NCBI RefSeq assembly: GCF_014859565.1
Contig: NZ_JACUUA010000190.1
Span: 1 to 6,118, forward strand
Direction of reading: 5' to 3'
From: Marinospirillum sp.
GTDB taxonomy: Bacteria; Pseudomonadota; Gammaproteobacteria; Pseudomonadales; Halomonadaceae
DNA: 6,118 nucleotides
The notes below the pieces were generated by a model. The model was not told the DNA's origin, did not search any database, and was given only the letters and a program-made list of their open reading frames with translations. Position 1 is the first letter of the stretch; the number at the start of each line of letters is the position of its first letter. The position numbers and the translations under genes were made by a program. Below, in pieces: positions 1 through 5,912 of this stretch.

Positions 1-124
1 CCCGCTTATATCCCCGCCCGATTGGGCGAGGGTTTACGCGGATTTTGCTAAGCGCGGCAAAGGCAACGCCTACGGCATGACACTGCCTGAAGCACACAAG
101 CAGCTGATCTTTTTGATGGATTAA
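1..124 (+). CDS. 3' end of an unrecognised protein gene (partial)
   Basis: The reading frame starting at base 2 is open to a TAA at 122-124 and gives the last 40 residues of a protein, including WARVYADFAKRGKGNAYGM and ending QLIFLMD. The composition is protein-like, with mixed charged, aromatic and hydrophobic residues, and no other frame here looks coding. The start lies outside the window. I do not recognise the family. Its position just upstream of, and co-directional with, a CARF nuclease makes a CRISPR or defence role possible, but nothing in the visible residues shows it. The 85-base gap and a hairpin separate it from the next gene, so read-through is possible but not assured. Confidence 0.6.
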   Translation, partial: PLISPPDWARVYADFAKRGKGNAYGMTLPEAHKQLIFLMD

Positions 125-165
125 AAAACTTGCCAGTCAAATCGACTAAGTGACCGACTACAAGG

Positions 166-185
166 AGCCTCTGCCTTCAGAGGCT
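166..185 (+). terminator. Stem-loop between the upstream gene and the CARF gene
   Basis: A perfect 8-bp GC-rich stem (AGCCTCTG / CAGAGGCT) closes a 4-base CCTT loop. It is followed by TATTAAAT rather than a clean T-run. The shape fits a weak intrinsic terminator or attenuator, lying 42 bases after the upstream stop codon and ending 9 bases before the AGGAG ribosome site of the CARF gene. The poor U-tract suggests partial read-through, so it could also act as an RNA processing or stability element in a shared transcript. Confidence 0.45.
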
Positions 186-209
186 TATTAAATCAGGAGA
201 AAGGAACCG

Positions 210-1589
210 ATGGAGCCAATCGAAAACAGCACAGCAGCCACTCAAGTTTTAGGCTTCAACCCGATGTTTTATGTGTGCGTTATGTCCAACTTCAACTTGC
301 CGCAGCTGGAAGCCTGCTTAGCACGCCGTCCGAGTGATCTCGTTTTGGTGGTGAGCAGCGATTACCGGCCTGCACGAGAAGGTGCTGAAAACCTGACCGC
401 ACTGCTCGAACAAGAACTGCCGGGCATTCGCATCCATCGCCCGGATTTAACTGCCCAGCCCGATGCACCGCAACTGACCGGAGATGATGCCCTTAATGCA
501 CAAGAATGGATGACGCAAGTGCTGAAGCCTTTTCTGGACACACACCGCCAAGGCCTTGGCTGCTGGCTCAACCTAACTGGCGGCACCAAAGCCACCTCGC
601 TGGCTTTCAGCACCGCTTATCCCTGGACCGGCTTGGACTACAAGCCCTCAGGCAAAAACCATCTCAGCAGTTATCAACTCAACCTAGAGAAGGCTCCCGG
701 AACACACGTATTTAATAGCTTGGGGGAGCAGCCCTTGCCTTCGGTTTCACCTCAGCAGGTGGCGCGGATTTACAACAAGGCCTTTAAAGAAAAATCTCCC
801 AATCATTTTCGAGCAAACCCGGCTAGCTTGCCTTTAGCAAAGCTGATTTTTAGCGGTTTAGAGAGACAAGATGAAGGTCTGGTCTGCCTGTTCAATGCCT
901 TGAGTCGCATCTGGTCTGAACAGCGGGATAAAGAGCGCTTCCCCCAGTGGCAGCTCCCCAGTCTAACACTGCCGCTCACTGACTTTTTGCAGCAGCCAGA
1001 TACGCCCCATACAGACCTGGAAAAAGAGCCATCCGCCACGGACATGTGGTTAAAGAATCTGGAAGATGCCGCACCAGAGGTCTTTTTTGTCCGCGAAGGC
1101 AGCATCACCCTTCCTGGAAATAAGGCCAATAAATTCGGAAAGGTTTTTAAAAGCTGGCTCAGTGGTGATTGGCTAGAGCAGCTCACCGGTCACTGGTTAC
1201 AAACTCATGCTGGCATTCCTGAAAATGCAATGACTTTTGGCTTGCAGGCCGGAGAAGAAAAAGCGATTGACCGCGAACGCGAAGCCGATGTGCTGATTCA
1301 CCATAAAGGAAAAACCTATCTGATCGAAGTGAAAGCCGATGTTGCCCCCGGTGAAACACCCGCAGATGCTGAGCGGCAGCTATCTAGCCTGCAAAGCCGT
1401 TATGGTCAGACTGAAACTCTGCTGATGGTTGGACCAGAGTTTCGTCAGCGTTTAGAAAATATCAACGACTGGCAGGGCTTTAAGGCGCGTTGTGCCTACC
1501 AGAAAGTACGGGTGTGCTGGGATGCAAAGTCACTGGGTGAAACACTGGATGGGAGTTTAAAGCCTCAACCTACCCCCAAAGCCTTGTAG
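210..1589 (+). CDS. CARF-domain PD-(D/E)xK nuclease, Card1/Can2-like type III CRISPR ancillary effector
   Basis: This 459-aa protein has an N-terminal CARF-type Rossmann domain (about residues 19-165) starting MFYVCVMSNF. It carries the ligand-pocket signature NLTGGTKATS at 121-130, which is typical of the DUF1887/Card1 group. A linker, probably a winged-helix region (about 175-300), leads to a C-terminal PD-(D/E)xK nuclease domain. That domain contains GDWLEQL (319-325, with E323), then D360 in EADVLI and E373/K375 in IEVKA, so the catalytic set looks intact. Family members bind cyclic tetra-adenylate made by Cas10 and then nick DNA and/or cut RNA. That activity is known for the family and inferred here. 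No signal peptide or TM segment is seen, so it should be cytosolic. The ATG at 210 has AGGAG at 195-199 and AAGGA at 201-205. M19 is an alternative start by homology but has no comparable ribosome site. It converges on the membrane operon across 153 bases, in which I see no clear terminator. Confidence 0.88.
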   Translation: MEPIENSTAATQVLGFNPMFYVCVMSNFNLPQLEACLARRPSDLVLVVSSDYRPAREGAENLTALLEQELPGIRIHRPDLTAQPDAPQLTGDDALNAQEWMTQVLKPFLDTHRQGLGCWLNLTGGTKATSLAFSTAYPWTGLDYKPSGKNHLSSYQLNLEKAPGTHVFNSLGEQPLPSVSPQQVARIYNKAFKEKSPNHFRANPASLPLAKLIFSGLERQDEGLVCLFNALSRIWSEQRDKERFPQWQLPSLTLPLTDFLQQPDTPHTDLEKEPSATDMWLKNLEDAAPEVFFVREGSITLPGNKANKFGKVFKSWLSGDWLEQLTGHWLQTHAGIPENAMTFGLQAGEEKAIDREREADVLIHHKGKTYLIEVKADVAPGETPADAERQLSSLQSRYGQTETLLMVGPEFRQRLENINDWQGFKARCAYQKVRVCWDAKSLGETLDGSLKPQPTPKAL

Positions 1590-1742
1590 ATGGCATCAAT
1601 GGGATCGGCATAGAGGTTTTCATGGTGGTATAGTTTCACCCGTGGTGGTTGTGTTAAGTGGCTCTGTCGATAACTTTATATTTTTCAACAGCATACCACC
1701 GCCACGCCTTCCTTTCAGCTATTTGTCATGAATAAGGCCGGC

Positions 1743-2459
1743 TCAATTGTGATCAAAAAAATCACGCGTGACTACCTTAAACTCGACCCGCCGCGAGCGC
1801 ACTGGGTCAAGTGTTGTGCCATCGGCCTGAAGAAGAGGGTTGGCGTAAGCCATGCCATTGGCACGCAGGTGGCGTTCCAACCAGGTGTAGAGGTTGTGTA
1901 CCTGGGGGTGGTCGATGCGATACACATACTCCAGTACATTGGATGCCCGCTGCTGCGAAAGGCGCATGTTGTTTAAATACACTTCATAAGCCGTTTCGGC
2001 CTGCGCCCAGGTGTTGCTGGTGTGGCCTTCAATACGCACTTCTTGCAGCCTATTTTTAAATTGCTGGTTGCCCAGCACGCCTAGATAGCGCGGGAAGAAT
2101 TCCGTTAAGACCTCTTCAAAAACCGGGCTTAGCTCTGCACGGCCAACGGCAAAGGGTGCATCAAAGCGCATGATGTTGTCTTCGGTGATTTCTGCCGACC
2201 AGCGCTCTAAATCGTCGGCAAACTCATCATGCAAAGCCTGGTTGAGTGCCTTGTGATGGTTTTCTCGTTCTTCTTCTTCGTAGAGCACACGCTCTAACAG
2301 GCTTTGCAGTTGGCTCTGAGTTTCAACCTCTGCGGCTTGCTGGCGTTGTAACTCCAACACAAAGCCAATGGAGATAAACAAAAATAACACCATCAACACT
2401 GCCATCAAATCACTGAGGCTCATCCATACCGAATGCTTTTGTTGTTTAATAGTGAGCAT
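1743..2459 (-). CDS. MotB/ZorB-like stator protein with OmpA peptidoglycan-binding domain
   Basis: This 238-aa protein has a short cytoplasmic N-terminus, one TM helix (about 13-35) with a conserved-type acidic residue, D17, in SLSDLMAV, a charged helical linker (38-90) and an OmpA-like domain (about 95-230). The TM aspartate sits where MotB and ZorB carry their ion-binding Asp. The OmpA domain shows the FDAPFAVGRAELSP strand, VRIEGHTSNTW (141-151), NMRLSQQRASNV (164-175, the peptidoglycan-contact helix with R171) and RSRRVEFKVV near the end. The usual GHTD aspartate is replaced by S148. Its inferred role is to anchor the channel pair to the cell wall and form the ion path. Its ATG overlaps the end of the ZorA-like gene by 14 bases and has a GAGGAAA ribosome site just upstream, so translation is probably coupled. 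It is the last gene of the operon. It could be a MotB, TolR or PomB relative with another job, but its pairing with a non-flagellar ZorA-like gene favours a Zorya-like role. Confidence 0.82.
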   Translation of the reverse strand: MLTIKQQKHSVWMSLSDLMAVLMVLFLFISIGFVLELQRQQAAEVETQSQLQSLLERVLYEEEERENHHKALNQALHDEFADDLERWSAEITEDNIMRFDAPFAVGRAELSPVFEEVLTEFFPRYLGVLGNQQFKNRLQEVRIEGHTSNTWAQAETAYEVYLNNMRLSQQRASNVLEYVYRIDHPQVHNLYTWLERHLRANGMAYANPLLQADGTTLDPVRSRRVEFKVVTRDFFDHN

Positions 2460-3237
2460 TGGCTTTCCTCAACAGCAGATCCAGGCTTTCCTGCACCACC
2501 TTCACATTGGTTTGCAGCTGGCTATTCATCTCACCTGCCGCCACATCCACCTTGCTTAACAAGGCATGAGCGGTGCTGCTTTGCAGACTCAAGCTTTCTG
2601 CAGTCTGGTTCATTTCCTTTAGCATGGCTTGCACACTGGCTTCCATCGCACTCACTTGGCTTTGATAGTTTTTCTGCCAGGTATTAATGCCCTGCACCGA
2701 TTCATTCAGCTGGCGGAAGTTGTCACCAAACTGGGTGTTCAGTTGGGCATTAAAGTCCTTCACCACTTCAGCCAGTGCCTTGACCACCTCTTGCTGTGAG
2801 TTTTTTGCAATTTTTGATAAAGCCTCATCTAACGTACTAATCAGGCGCTCTTGCTTGAACTGGCTGCGCTGAGCGTTGGCATCCATTTGCGTAAAACCGG
2901 CTTCCAAGGCCGCCAGTATTTGTGCCTGCTGGTTAAGAAAGTCCAGCGTTAGATCTTCTTTTTCCTCGTTGCTTTTGATCACCATCAGCACAACATAGAG
3001 GCTCAGGCCAATAATCGAGGTCACAAAAGCCATCTTCAGGCCATCCAGCAACTCAGGAATCGAGGCTTCGATGGCGTTGAAGTCGAAATGATACAGGCCA
3101 GCAAACACGCCAACAAAAGTGCCGAGTACCCCCAGAGTGACCAGCTCTGAGCCAATAGCAGAAAAGCGTGGCACGCGCAGGCTAAGTGTAAACAGCAAGA
3201 ACATCAAACCAGTAAAAAACCAAACAACAAGCGACAT
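2446..3237 (-). CDS. MotA/TolQ/ExbB-type channel protein, short ZorA-like
   Basis: This 263-aa protein has three predicted TM helices: about 3-20, 31-50 (ELVTLGVLGTFVGVFAGL) and 66-87 (GLKMAFVTSIIGLSLYVVL). The glycine/threonine-rich TM2 and the G-x-AFVTSIIGLSL TM3 match the MotA/TolQ/ExbB core that forms a pentameric ion channel around two B subunits. The rest (about 95-263) is a polar, Q/N/E-rich, probably coiled-coil tail (for example QVSAMEASVQAMLKEMNQ) that would project into the cytoplasm. Zorya ZorA proteins have a much longer tail, so this is a compact version. The start was placed at 3237, where GGAG lies 6 bases upstream. An in-frame ATG at 3276 adds 13 residues without a better ribosome site. 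It overlaps the downstream ZorB-like gene by 14 bases and follows the 192-aa gene after 45 bases. TolQ or ExbB is less likely, since those are shorter in the tail and no TonB or TolA partner is present. Confidence 0.8.
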   Translation of the reverse strand: MSLVVWFFTGLMFLLFTLSLRVPRFSAIGSELVTLGVLGTFVGVFAGLYHFDFNAIEASIPELLDGLKMAFVTSIIGLSLYVVLMVIKSNEEKEDLTLDFLNQQAQILAALEAGFTQMDANAQRSQFKQERLISTLDEALSKIAKNSQQEVVKALAEVVKDFNAQLNTQFGDNFRQLNESVQGINTWQKNYQSQVSAMEASVQAMLKEMNQTAESLSLQSSTAHALLSKVDVAAGEMNSQLQTNVKVVQESLDLLLRKANAHY

Positions 3238-3282
3238 AAATAGCTCCAGAGGGAAACAAACAAAGAAAAAAGGCAAAGCTGC

Positions 3283-3861
3283 TTAGACTGGGTCCTGTGC
3301 TAGGATTTTTTTCAGTTGCTGACAAGCGACCAGCCAATCTTTTTTTAAGCTGTTCTGGCGAAAACGGTACTTATAAGCCAGATGATTAGCAGAAAAGCCC
3401 TGCAATTCGCGGCCAAAGGCTTCCAGTTCTTCCATTCGGTTTGGGTAATAGCTGCACGCAAAAGGTTCTTTTTTTACCTTGGTTCGCATCAGGCGTTGCT
3501 TACAGGTTTTCAGCAGTTGATCACTCTGGTGCAGCAGCTGGTGCTCCACTGGGGTCAGGCTGGCTTTTTCTCGTGGCTTGCCAAACCAATAACGCCCCAA
3601 GCTCTTGCTAACAACAAAACCCATAAGAAATAACACCACCCACCCCAGTCCACCAGTGGCGATGCCAAATAGTCCCATCACCGTGCTGATACCCATCATC
3701 ACAATAAAAGAGCCGCCCAAGCTCACCAGCTTTTCTTCTACCTGGTCGCTCGTATCGCTCTGCAATAGGTTCTGATTCAAGGATTCCAGTAGCGACACCA
3801 GCTTTTTTTGCTGACGCGCATCATCTTGATGCAGCTTTTGATAAGCCAGCAGATACGCCAT
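3283..3861 (-). CDS. Unrecognised membrane protein with a TM hairpin flanked by helical segments
   Basis: I do not recognise this 192-aa protein. Residues 1-46 are polar and probably helical or coiled (KLHQDDARQQKKLVSLLESL). Residues 48-88 form a glycine-rich hydrophobic hairpin, about 48-66 and 70-88, with turn ATGGLGW. Residues 95-192 are charged and basic (KQRLMRTKVKKEP, FRQNSLKKDWLVACQQLKKIL), so both ends are probably cytoplasmic by the positive-inside rule. There is no signal peptide. The ATG at 3861 lies 5 bases after the previous stop with no good ribosome site, so translation is probably coupled to the upstream gene. It lies just upstream of the ZorA-like gene in the same operon, which suggests that it docks on or senses the channel complex. 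That role is inferred from position only. No enzyme motif is visible. Confidence 0.72.
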   Translation of the reverse strand: MAYLLAYQKLHQDDARQQKKLVSLLESLNQNLLQSDTSDQVEEKLVSLGGSFIVMMGISTVMGLFGIATGGLGWVVLFLMGFVVSKSLGRYWFGKPREKASLTPVEHQLLHQSDQLLKTCKQRLMRTKVKKEPFACSYYPNRMEELEAFGRELQGFSANHLAYKYRFRQNSLKKDWLVACQQLKKILAQDPV

Positions 3862-3866
3862 AGGTG

Positions 3867-4118
3867 TTAGCCCAAAAAGTTCAAAAGCATAATCAGGCCG
3901 GCACCACCCAACACCCCTTTGGCAAAGGTCTTGTTTTTTGCCAGTTCATCAGCCACCAGCTCGTTCAAATCAGCCTCATCCAATTCTCGCCAATCCACCC
4001 CAGCTTCGGCCAACTCCTCTTTAACCTTTTTAGTGGAATACTCCTGCAAAAAACCTTCGATTTCCTGCTGCGAGGCGTTTTTCATCATTTTCAGCCTGCT
4101 GACCAGCTCATTCTTCAT
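3867..4118 (-). CDS. Small acidic protein with hydrophobic C-terminus, function unknown
   Basis: This gene encodes 83 residues. Residues 1-60 are charged and probably helical (RLKMMKNASQQEIEGFLQEY, then an acidic stretch, WRELDEADLNELVADEL). Residues 64-83 (TFAKGVLGGAGLIMLLNFLG) form a glycine-rich hydrophobic end long enough for a tail anchor or for packing against membrane partners. The start at 4118 is chosen because AAGGAG lies 7 bases upstream. A longer in-frame version from 4202 would overlap the upstream gene by about 95 bases and has no such support. With the chosen start it overlaps the upstream gene by 11 bases and is followed 5 bases later by the 192-aa gene, so it belongs to the operon. 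No family is recognised. It might be an adaptor, or an inhibitor that keeps the motor closed, but this is a guess from size and position. Confidence 0.68.
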   Translation of the reverse strand: MKNELVSRLKMMKNASQQEIEGFLQEYSTKKVKEELAEAGVDWRELDEADLNELVADELAKNKTFAKGVLGGAGLIMLLNFLG

Positions 4119-4503
4119 GCTGCGACTCCTTACTTTTTTTGTACTGATCAATGATGCGCTGCTTTTTACTGCGCCCAGCCCAGCGGGGTAGAGATTGATC
4201 ACTACCGGGTGAATTCTGCTTGTTTTCCAGCAACTTGCACGAAGCAGCTGAATTGGGTTGCTCCAATAGCTTTTTAAAGGTGAAAAACAACAGCAATAGG
4301 CACACCAGCTGGAGCACGGCTTTGATTAGAAAGGCCAAGAGCACCACGCCTTGATCAGACACAAGGCTCTTAAAGCCAACAAAGAAATAATCCACCAGAA
4401 AAAAAGCACTGCCCCACACCAGCAAAAAAGACACCTGACGCAGGTTTTTTTTCAATGCCAGAAACAACCCAATCCAGAAGGTGGCCTTTAAAAAGGAGTA
4501 CAT
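4108..4503 (-). CDS. Small three-TM membrane protein, first gene of the ZorAB-like operon
   Basis: This 131-aa protein has three predicted TM helices, about 4-17, 23-44 (SFLLVWGSAFFLVDYFFVGF) and 51-76 (VVLLAFLIKAVLQLVCLLLLFF). A basic, low-complexity cytoplasmic tail follows (about 80-131, including RWAGRSKKQRIIDQYKKSKE). The start at 4503 is preferred because GAGG lies 5 bases upstream. The in-frame ATG at 4554 would add 17 residues with a different, hydrophilic character and no clear ribosome site. The TGA at 4108 falls inside the next gene (11-base overlap), so it is co-translated with the operon. No family is recognised. Small multi-TM proteins often act as phage-sensing or anchoring subunits of membrane defence systems, but that is inference only. 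The 195-base spacer upstream of it must hold the operon promoter, and I could not identify a convincing -35/-10 pair for it. Confidence 0.7.
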   Translation of the reverse strand: MYSFLKATFWIGLFLALKKNLRQVSFLLVWGSAFFLVDYFFVGFKSLVSDQGVVLLAFLIKAVLQLVCLLLLFFTFKKLLEQPNSAASCKLLENKQNSPGSDQSLPRWAGRSKKQRIIDQYKKSKESQHEE

Positions 4504-4570
4504 AAGAACCTCGCTGTGCAGTGGCTGATGGACGCGAAGTTTAGGGCGTAACAATCAAGTGGTGGGGCTG

Positions 4571-4610
4571 ACAAGTTTGTGAGGATCAGCCGGCTGGCTC
4601 ACAAACTTGT
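4571..4610. promoter_or_regulatory. Perfect 13-bp inverted repeat around a 10-bp palindrome in the divergent spacer
   Basis: ACAAGTTTGTGAG at 4571-4583 is exactly repeated in inverse at 4598-4610 (CTCACAAACTTGT). The 14 bases between them contain the self-complementary CAGCCGGCTG (4587-4596). The element sits between two genes that are transcribed away from it, so it cannot terminate either one. An operator for a dimeric or tetrameric regulator that controls both the membrane operon and the Toprim-cas2 pair is the simplest reading. A cruciform or a structured leader RNA is the alternative. No regulator gene lies inside the window. Confidence 0.6.
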
Positions 4611-4611
4611 T

Positions 4612-4669
4612 AAGGCAATGTGCTGAATCGCCCTGATTAAACTGCACTTCATCCAATCATTATTGCCTT
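4612..4669. repeat. Second inverted repeat, 8 bp, upstream of the Toprim gene
   Basis: AAGGCAAT (4612-4619) and ATTGCCTT (4662-4669) are perfect inverted copies 42 bases apart, starting one base after the end of the 13-bp inverted repeat. An 8-bp match could arise by chance in a spacer of this size. The close stacking with the larger repeat makes a shared regulatory region worth recording. The Toprim gene's ribosome site (GAGAGG, 4685-4690) follows 15 bases later. Confidence 0.25.
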
Positions 4670-4698
4670 CCCGCCATTGTTATTGAGAGGTTCAGCCC

Positions 4699-5766
4699 AT
4701 GCCCTTTAGTGCTCAGCAAATTTTGGATCAAGCATTCCATCGGGTGTGTGATTTAGCTGAAGAAGTCGGTATTGATGCCGGTGCGCTGTTACAGGAACTG
4801 CCGCCATCCGGCTTTCTGCTCAAGGGGCGTGAAGTACCGGTGCTCGAACCCCGCTACCGAGGCACCTGCAATGTGCTGTTTTATGAAAATCGGCTACCCA
4901 GTGGCAACACCTGGCCGTTTCTGCGCTTTTTCACCTTCAAGCATGGCGGTATGGAGCGGCGCTTTAACGGCTTGCGCTGGTTTCGTGAGCAGCAGGGATG
5001 GCATTCCCAAGCCTTAAAAAAATCAGGCTTATCGGCCAAGACCAACCAGCAGGCCGTGAGCCATGATGAACGCCTGGCGGTGTGGCAACAGAAGCGAACT
5101 CAAGAAGCAGCATTGCGCTGGCAGCGTTTTCAGCGGCTTCAGCGGGAATACCAGCAAGCGGCCTGCCCCAACCCGGCGCACCCTTGGCTGGAACAACGCC
5201 TGGCGGGTGAAGCCACCCCGGATCTTCTGGCCCGTAGTGGTTTACGCCAAACCCACTGCCAGCGTTTTCTTTTGCCAATAGAGCGTGGCGGCCAGCAGGT
5301 TGCGTTTCAGGAGTTCATCACCCTGCCGGGCCACCTGAGCAAAAAAATCTATACCGCCCAAGAGGGTGCCTTAAATGGCAGCGTCAGCTGGATAGCAGCC
5401 CGTGCAGATCATCAACACTGGCCAAGCCTAATGTGCGAAGGTTTCATCACCGGCTTAACTCTGGCGCTCTACTGGCCAGGGCCGATTCAGATTGCACTCA
5501 GTGCACACAACCTGAAACTAGCGCGTGCGGCTTATCCGCAGCCCATTGTTCTGGCGCATGATCAGGATGTCTGGAAGCCCCAGGCAGGCAATGTGGGCCT
5601 GCAAGCGGCGCTGGATGCCTTTCAGCCCGGTGATCGCCTGATTGCGCCGCGTTTTAGTACGGATTCTGCATCTTTTATGCCTACAGATTTTAACGACCTA
5701 CTGATGCACGAGGGCAAACAACGCCTGATGCAGTGTTTGGCTGAACAGCTGGAGGATGAACAATGA
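4699..5766 (+). CDS. Toprim-domain protein, TraC/DnaG primase-like, coupled to cas2
   Basis: This 355-aa protein ends in a Toprim fold. The pieces are a preceding primase-type subdomain (about 160-235; LLPIERGGQQVAFQEFI, then KKIYTAQEGALNGSVSWI), the glutamate motif SLMCEGFITGLTLA (243-256, E247), the DxD motif IVLAHDQD (283-290, D288/D290) and PTDFNDLL (328-335). These resemble plasmid and phage TraC-type primases. The N-terminal 155 residues have no CHC2 zinc finger; they include a region rich in aromatics and arginine (PFLRFFTFKHGGMERRF) and a Q/R-rich helical stretch (125-152). The metal-binding acids look intact, so primase, nuclease or another nucleotidyl-transfer chemistry is possible. 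GAGAGG lies 8 bases before the ATG. Its TGA overlaps the ATG of cas2 (ATGA), implying translational coupling and a joint role in spacer acquisition. It might instead be a plasmid-derived primase that happens to sit beside cas2. Confidence 0.78.
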   Translation: MPFSAQQILDQAFHRVCDLAEEVGIDAGALLQELPPSGFLLKGREVPVLEPRYRGTCNVLFYENRLPSGNTWPFLRFFTFKHGGMERRFNGLRWFREQQGWHSQALKKSGLSAKTNQQAVSHDERLAVWQQKRTQEAALRWQRFQRLQREYQQAACPNPAHPWLEQRLAGEATPDLLARSGLRQTHCQRFLLPIERGGQQVAFQEFITLPGHLSKKIYTAQEGALNGSVSWIAARADHQHWPSLMCEGFITGLTLALYWPGPIQIALSAHNLKLARAAYPQPIVLAHDQDVWKPQAGNVGLQAALDAFQPGDRLIAPRFSTDSASFMPTDFNDLLMHEGKQRLMQCLAEQLEDEQ

Positions 5767-5912
5767 CGGCAACCTTTGTGATGAGCTACGACATTGCTTG
5801 TGATGCCAATCGCAGCCGTGTTTTGCGGCTGATGCGCAAACTCGCCGGAGGCTACCAGAACTCGGTGTTTGAAATGGAAGGCAGTGAAACAGAAATTCAC
5901 CAGCTGCTCTGA
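5763..5912 (+). pseudogene. cas2: cas2, truncated after 49 codons
   Basis: The product begins MTATFVMSYDIACDANRSRV and continues through a helix (LRLMRKLAGG) to YQNSVFEMEG, then ends at SETEIHQLL-stop. The SYDI strand with D10, the arginine-rich helix and the QNSVFE strand are the Cas2 ferredoxin-fold signature (beta1-alpha1-beta2). Cas2 proteins usually have about 90-100 residues, so the second half is missing. Cas2 normally forms the central dimer of the Cas1-Cas2 integrase and needs the missing beta strands to dimerise, so this copy is probably dead. The ATG has a strong GGAGG 7 bases upstream and overlaps the Toprim stop. At the stop codon the sequence turns into antisense tnpB, so the break is a rearrangement and not a point mutation. 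No cas1 or RT-cas1 is visible in the window. Confidence 0.85.

Noticed and set aside
803..1186. Minus-strand open frame of 127 codons inside the CARF gene
   Set aside because: It is serine/arginine/cysteine-rich shadow sequence opposite a well-supported gene, with no family resemblance.
1624..1700. Inverted GGTGGTAT (1624-1631) and ATACCACC (1693-1700) between the convergent genes, considered as a terminator or CRISPR-like repeat
   Set aside because: The arms are only 8 bp and 61 bases apart, with no T-run and no third copy, so chance is a sufficient explanation.
1728..1976. Plus-strand open frame of 82 codons opposite the ZorB-like gene
   Set aside because: It is antisense to a gene with clear TM and OmpA motifs, shows no recognisable domain and has no ribosome site.
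4504..4698. Sigma-70 promoters for the two divergent operons
   Set aside because: Candidate hexamers such as TTGTTA (4607-4612) have no -10 at a workable distance, and the minus-strand options are equally poor, so no call was made.
4964..5278. Minus-strand open frame of 104 codons inside the Toprim gene
   Set aside because: It is proline/alanine/glycine-rich antisense shadow, and the opposite strand has intact Toprim motifs.
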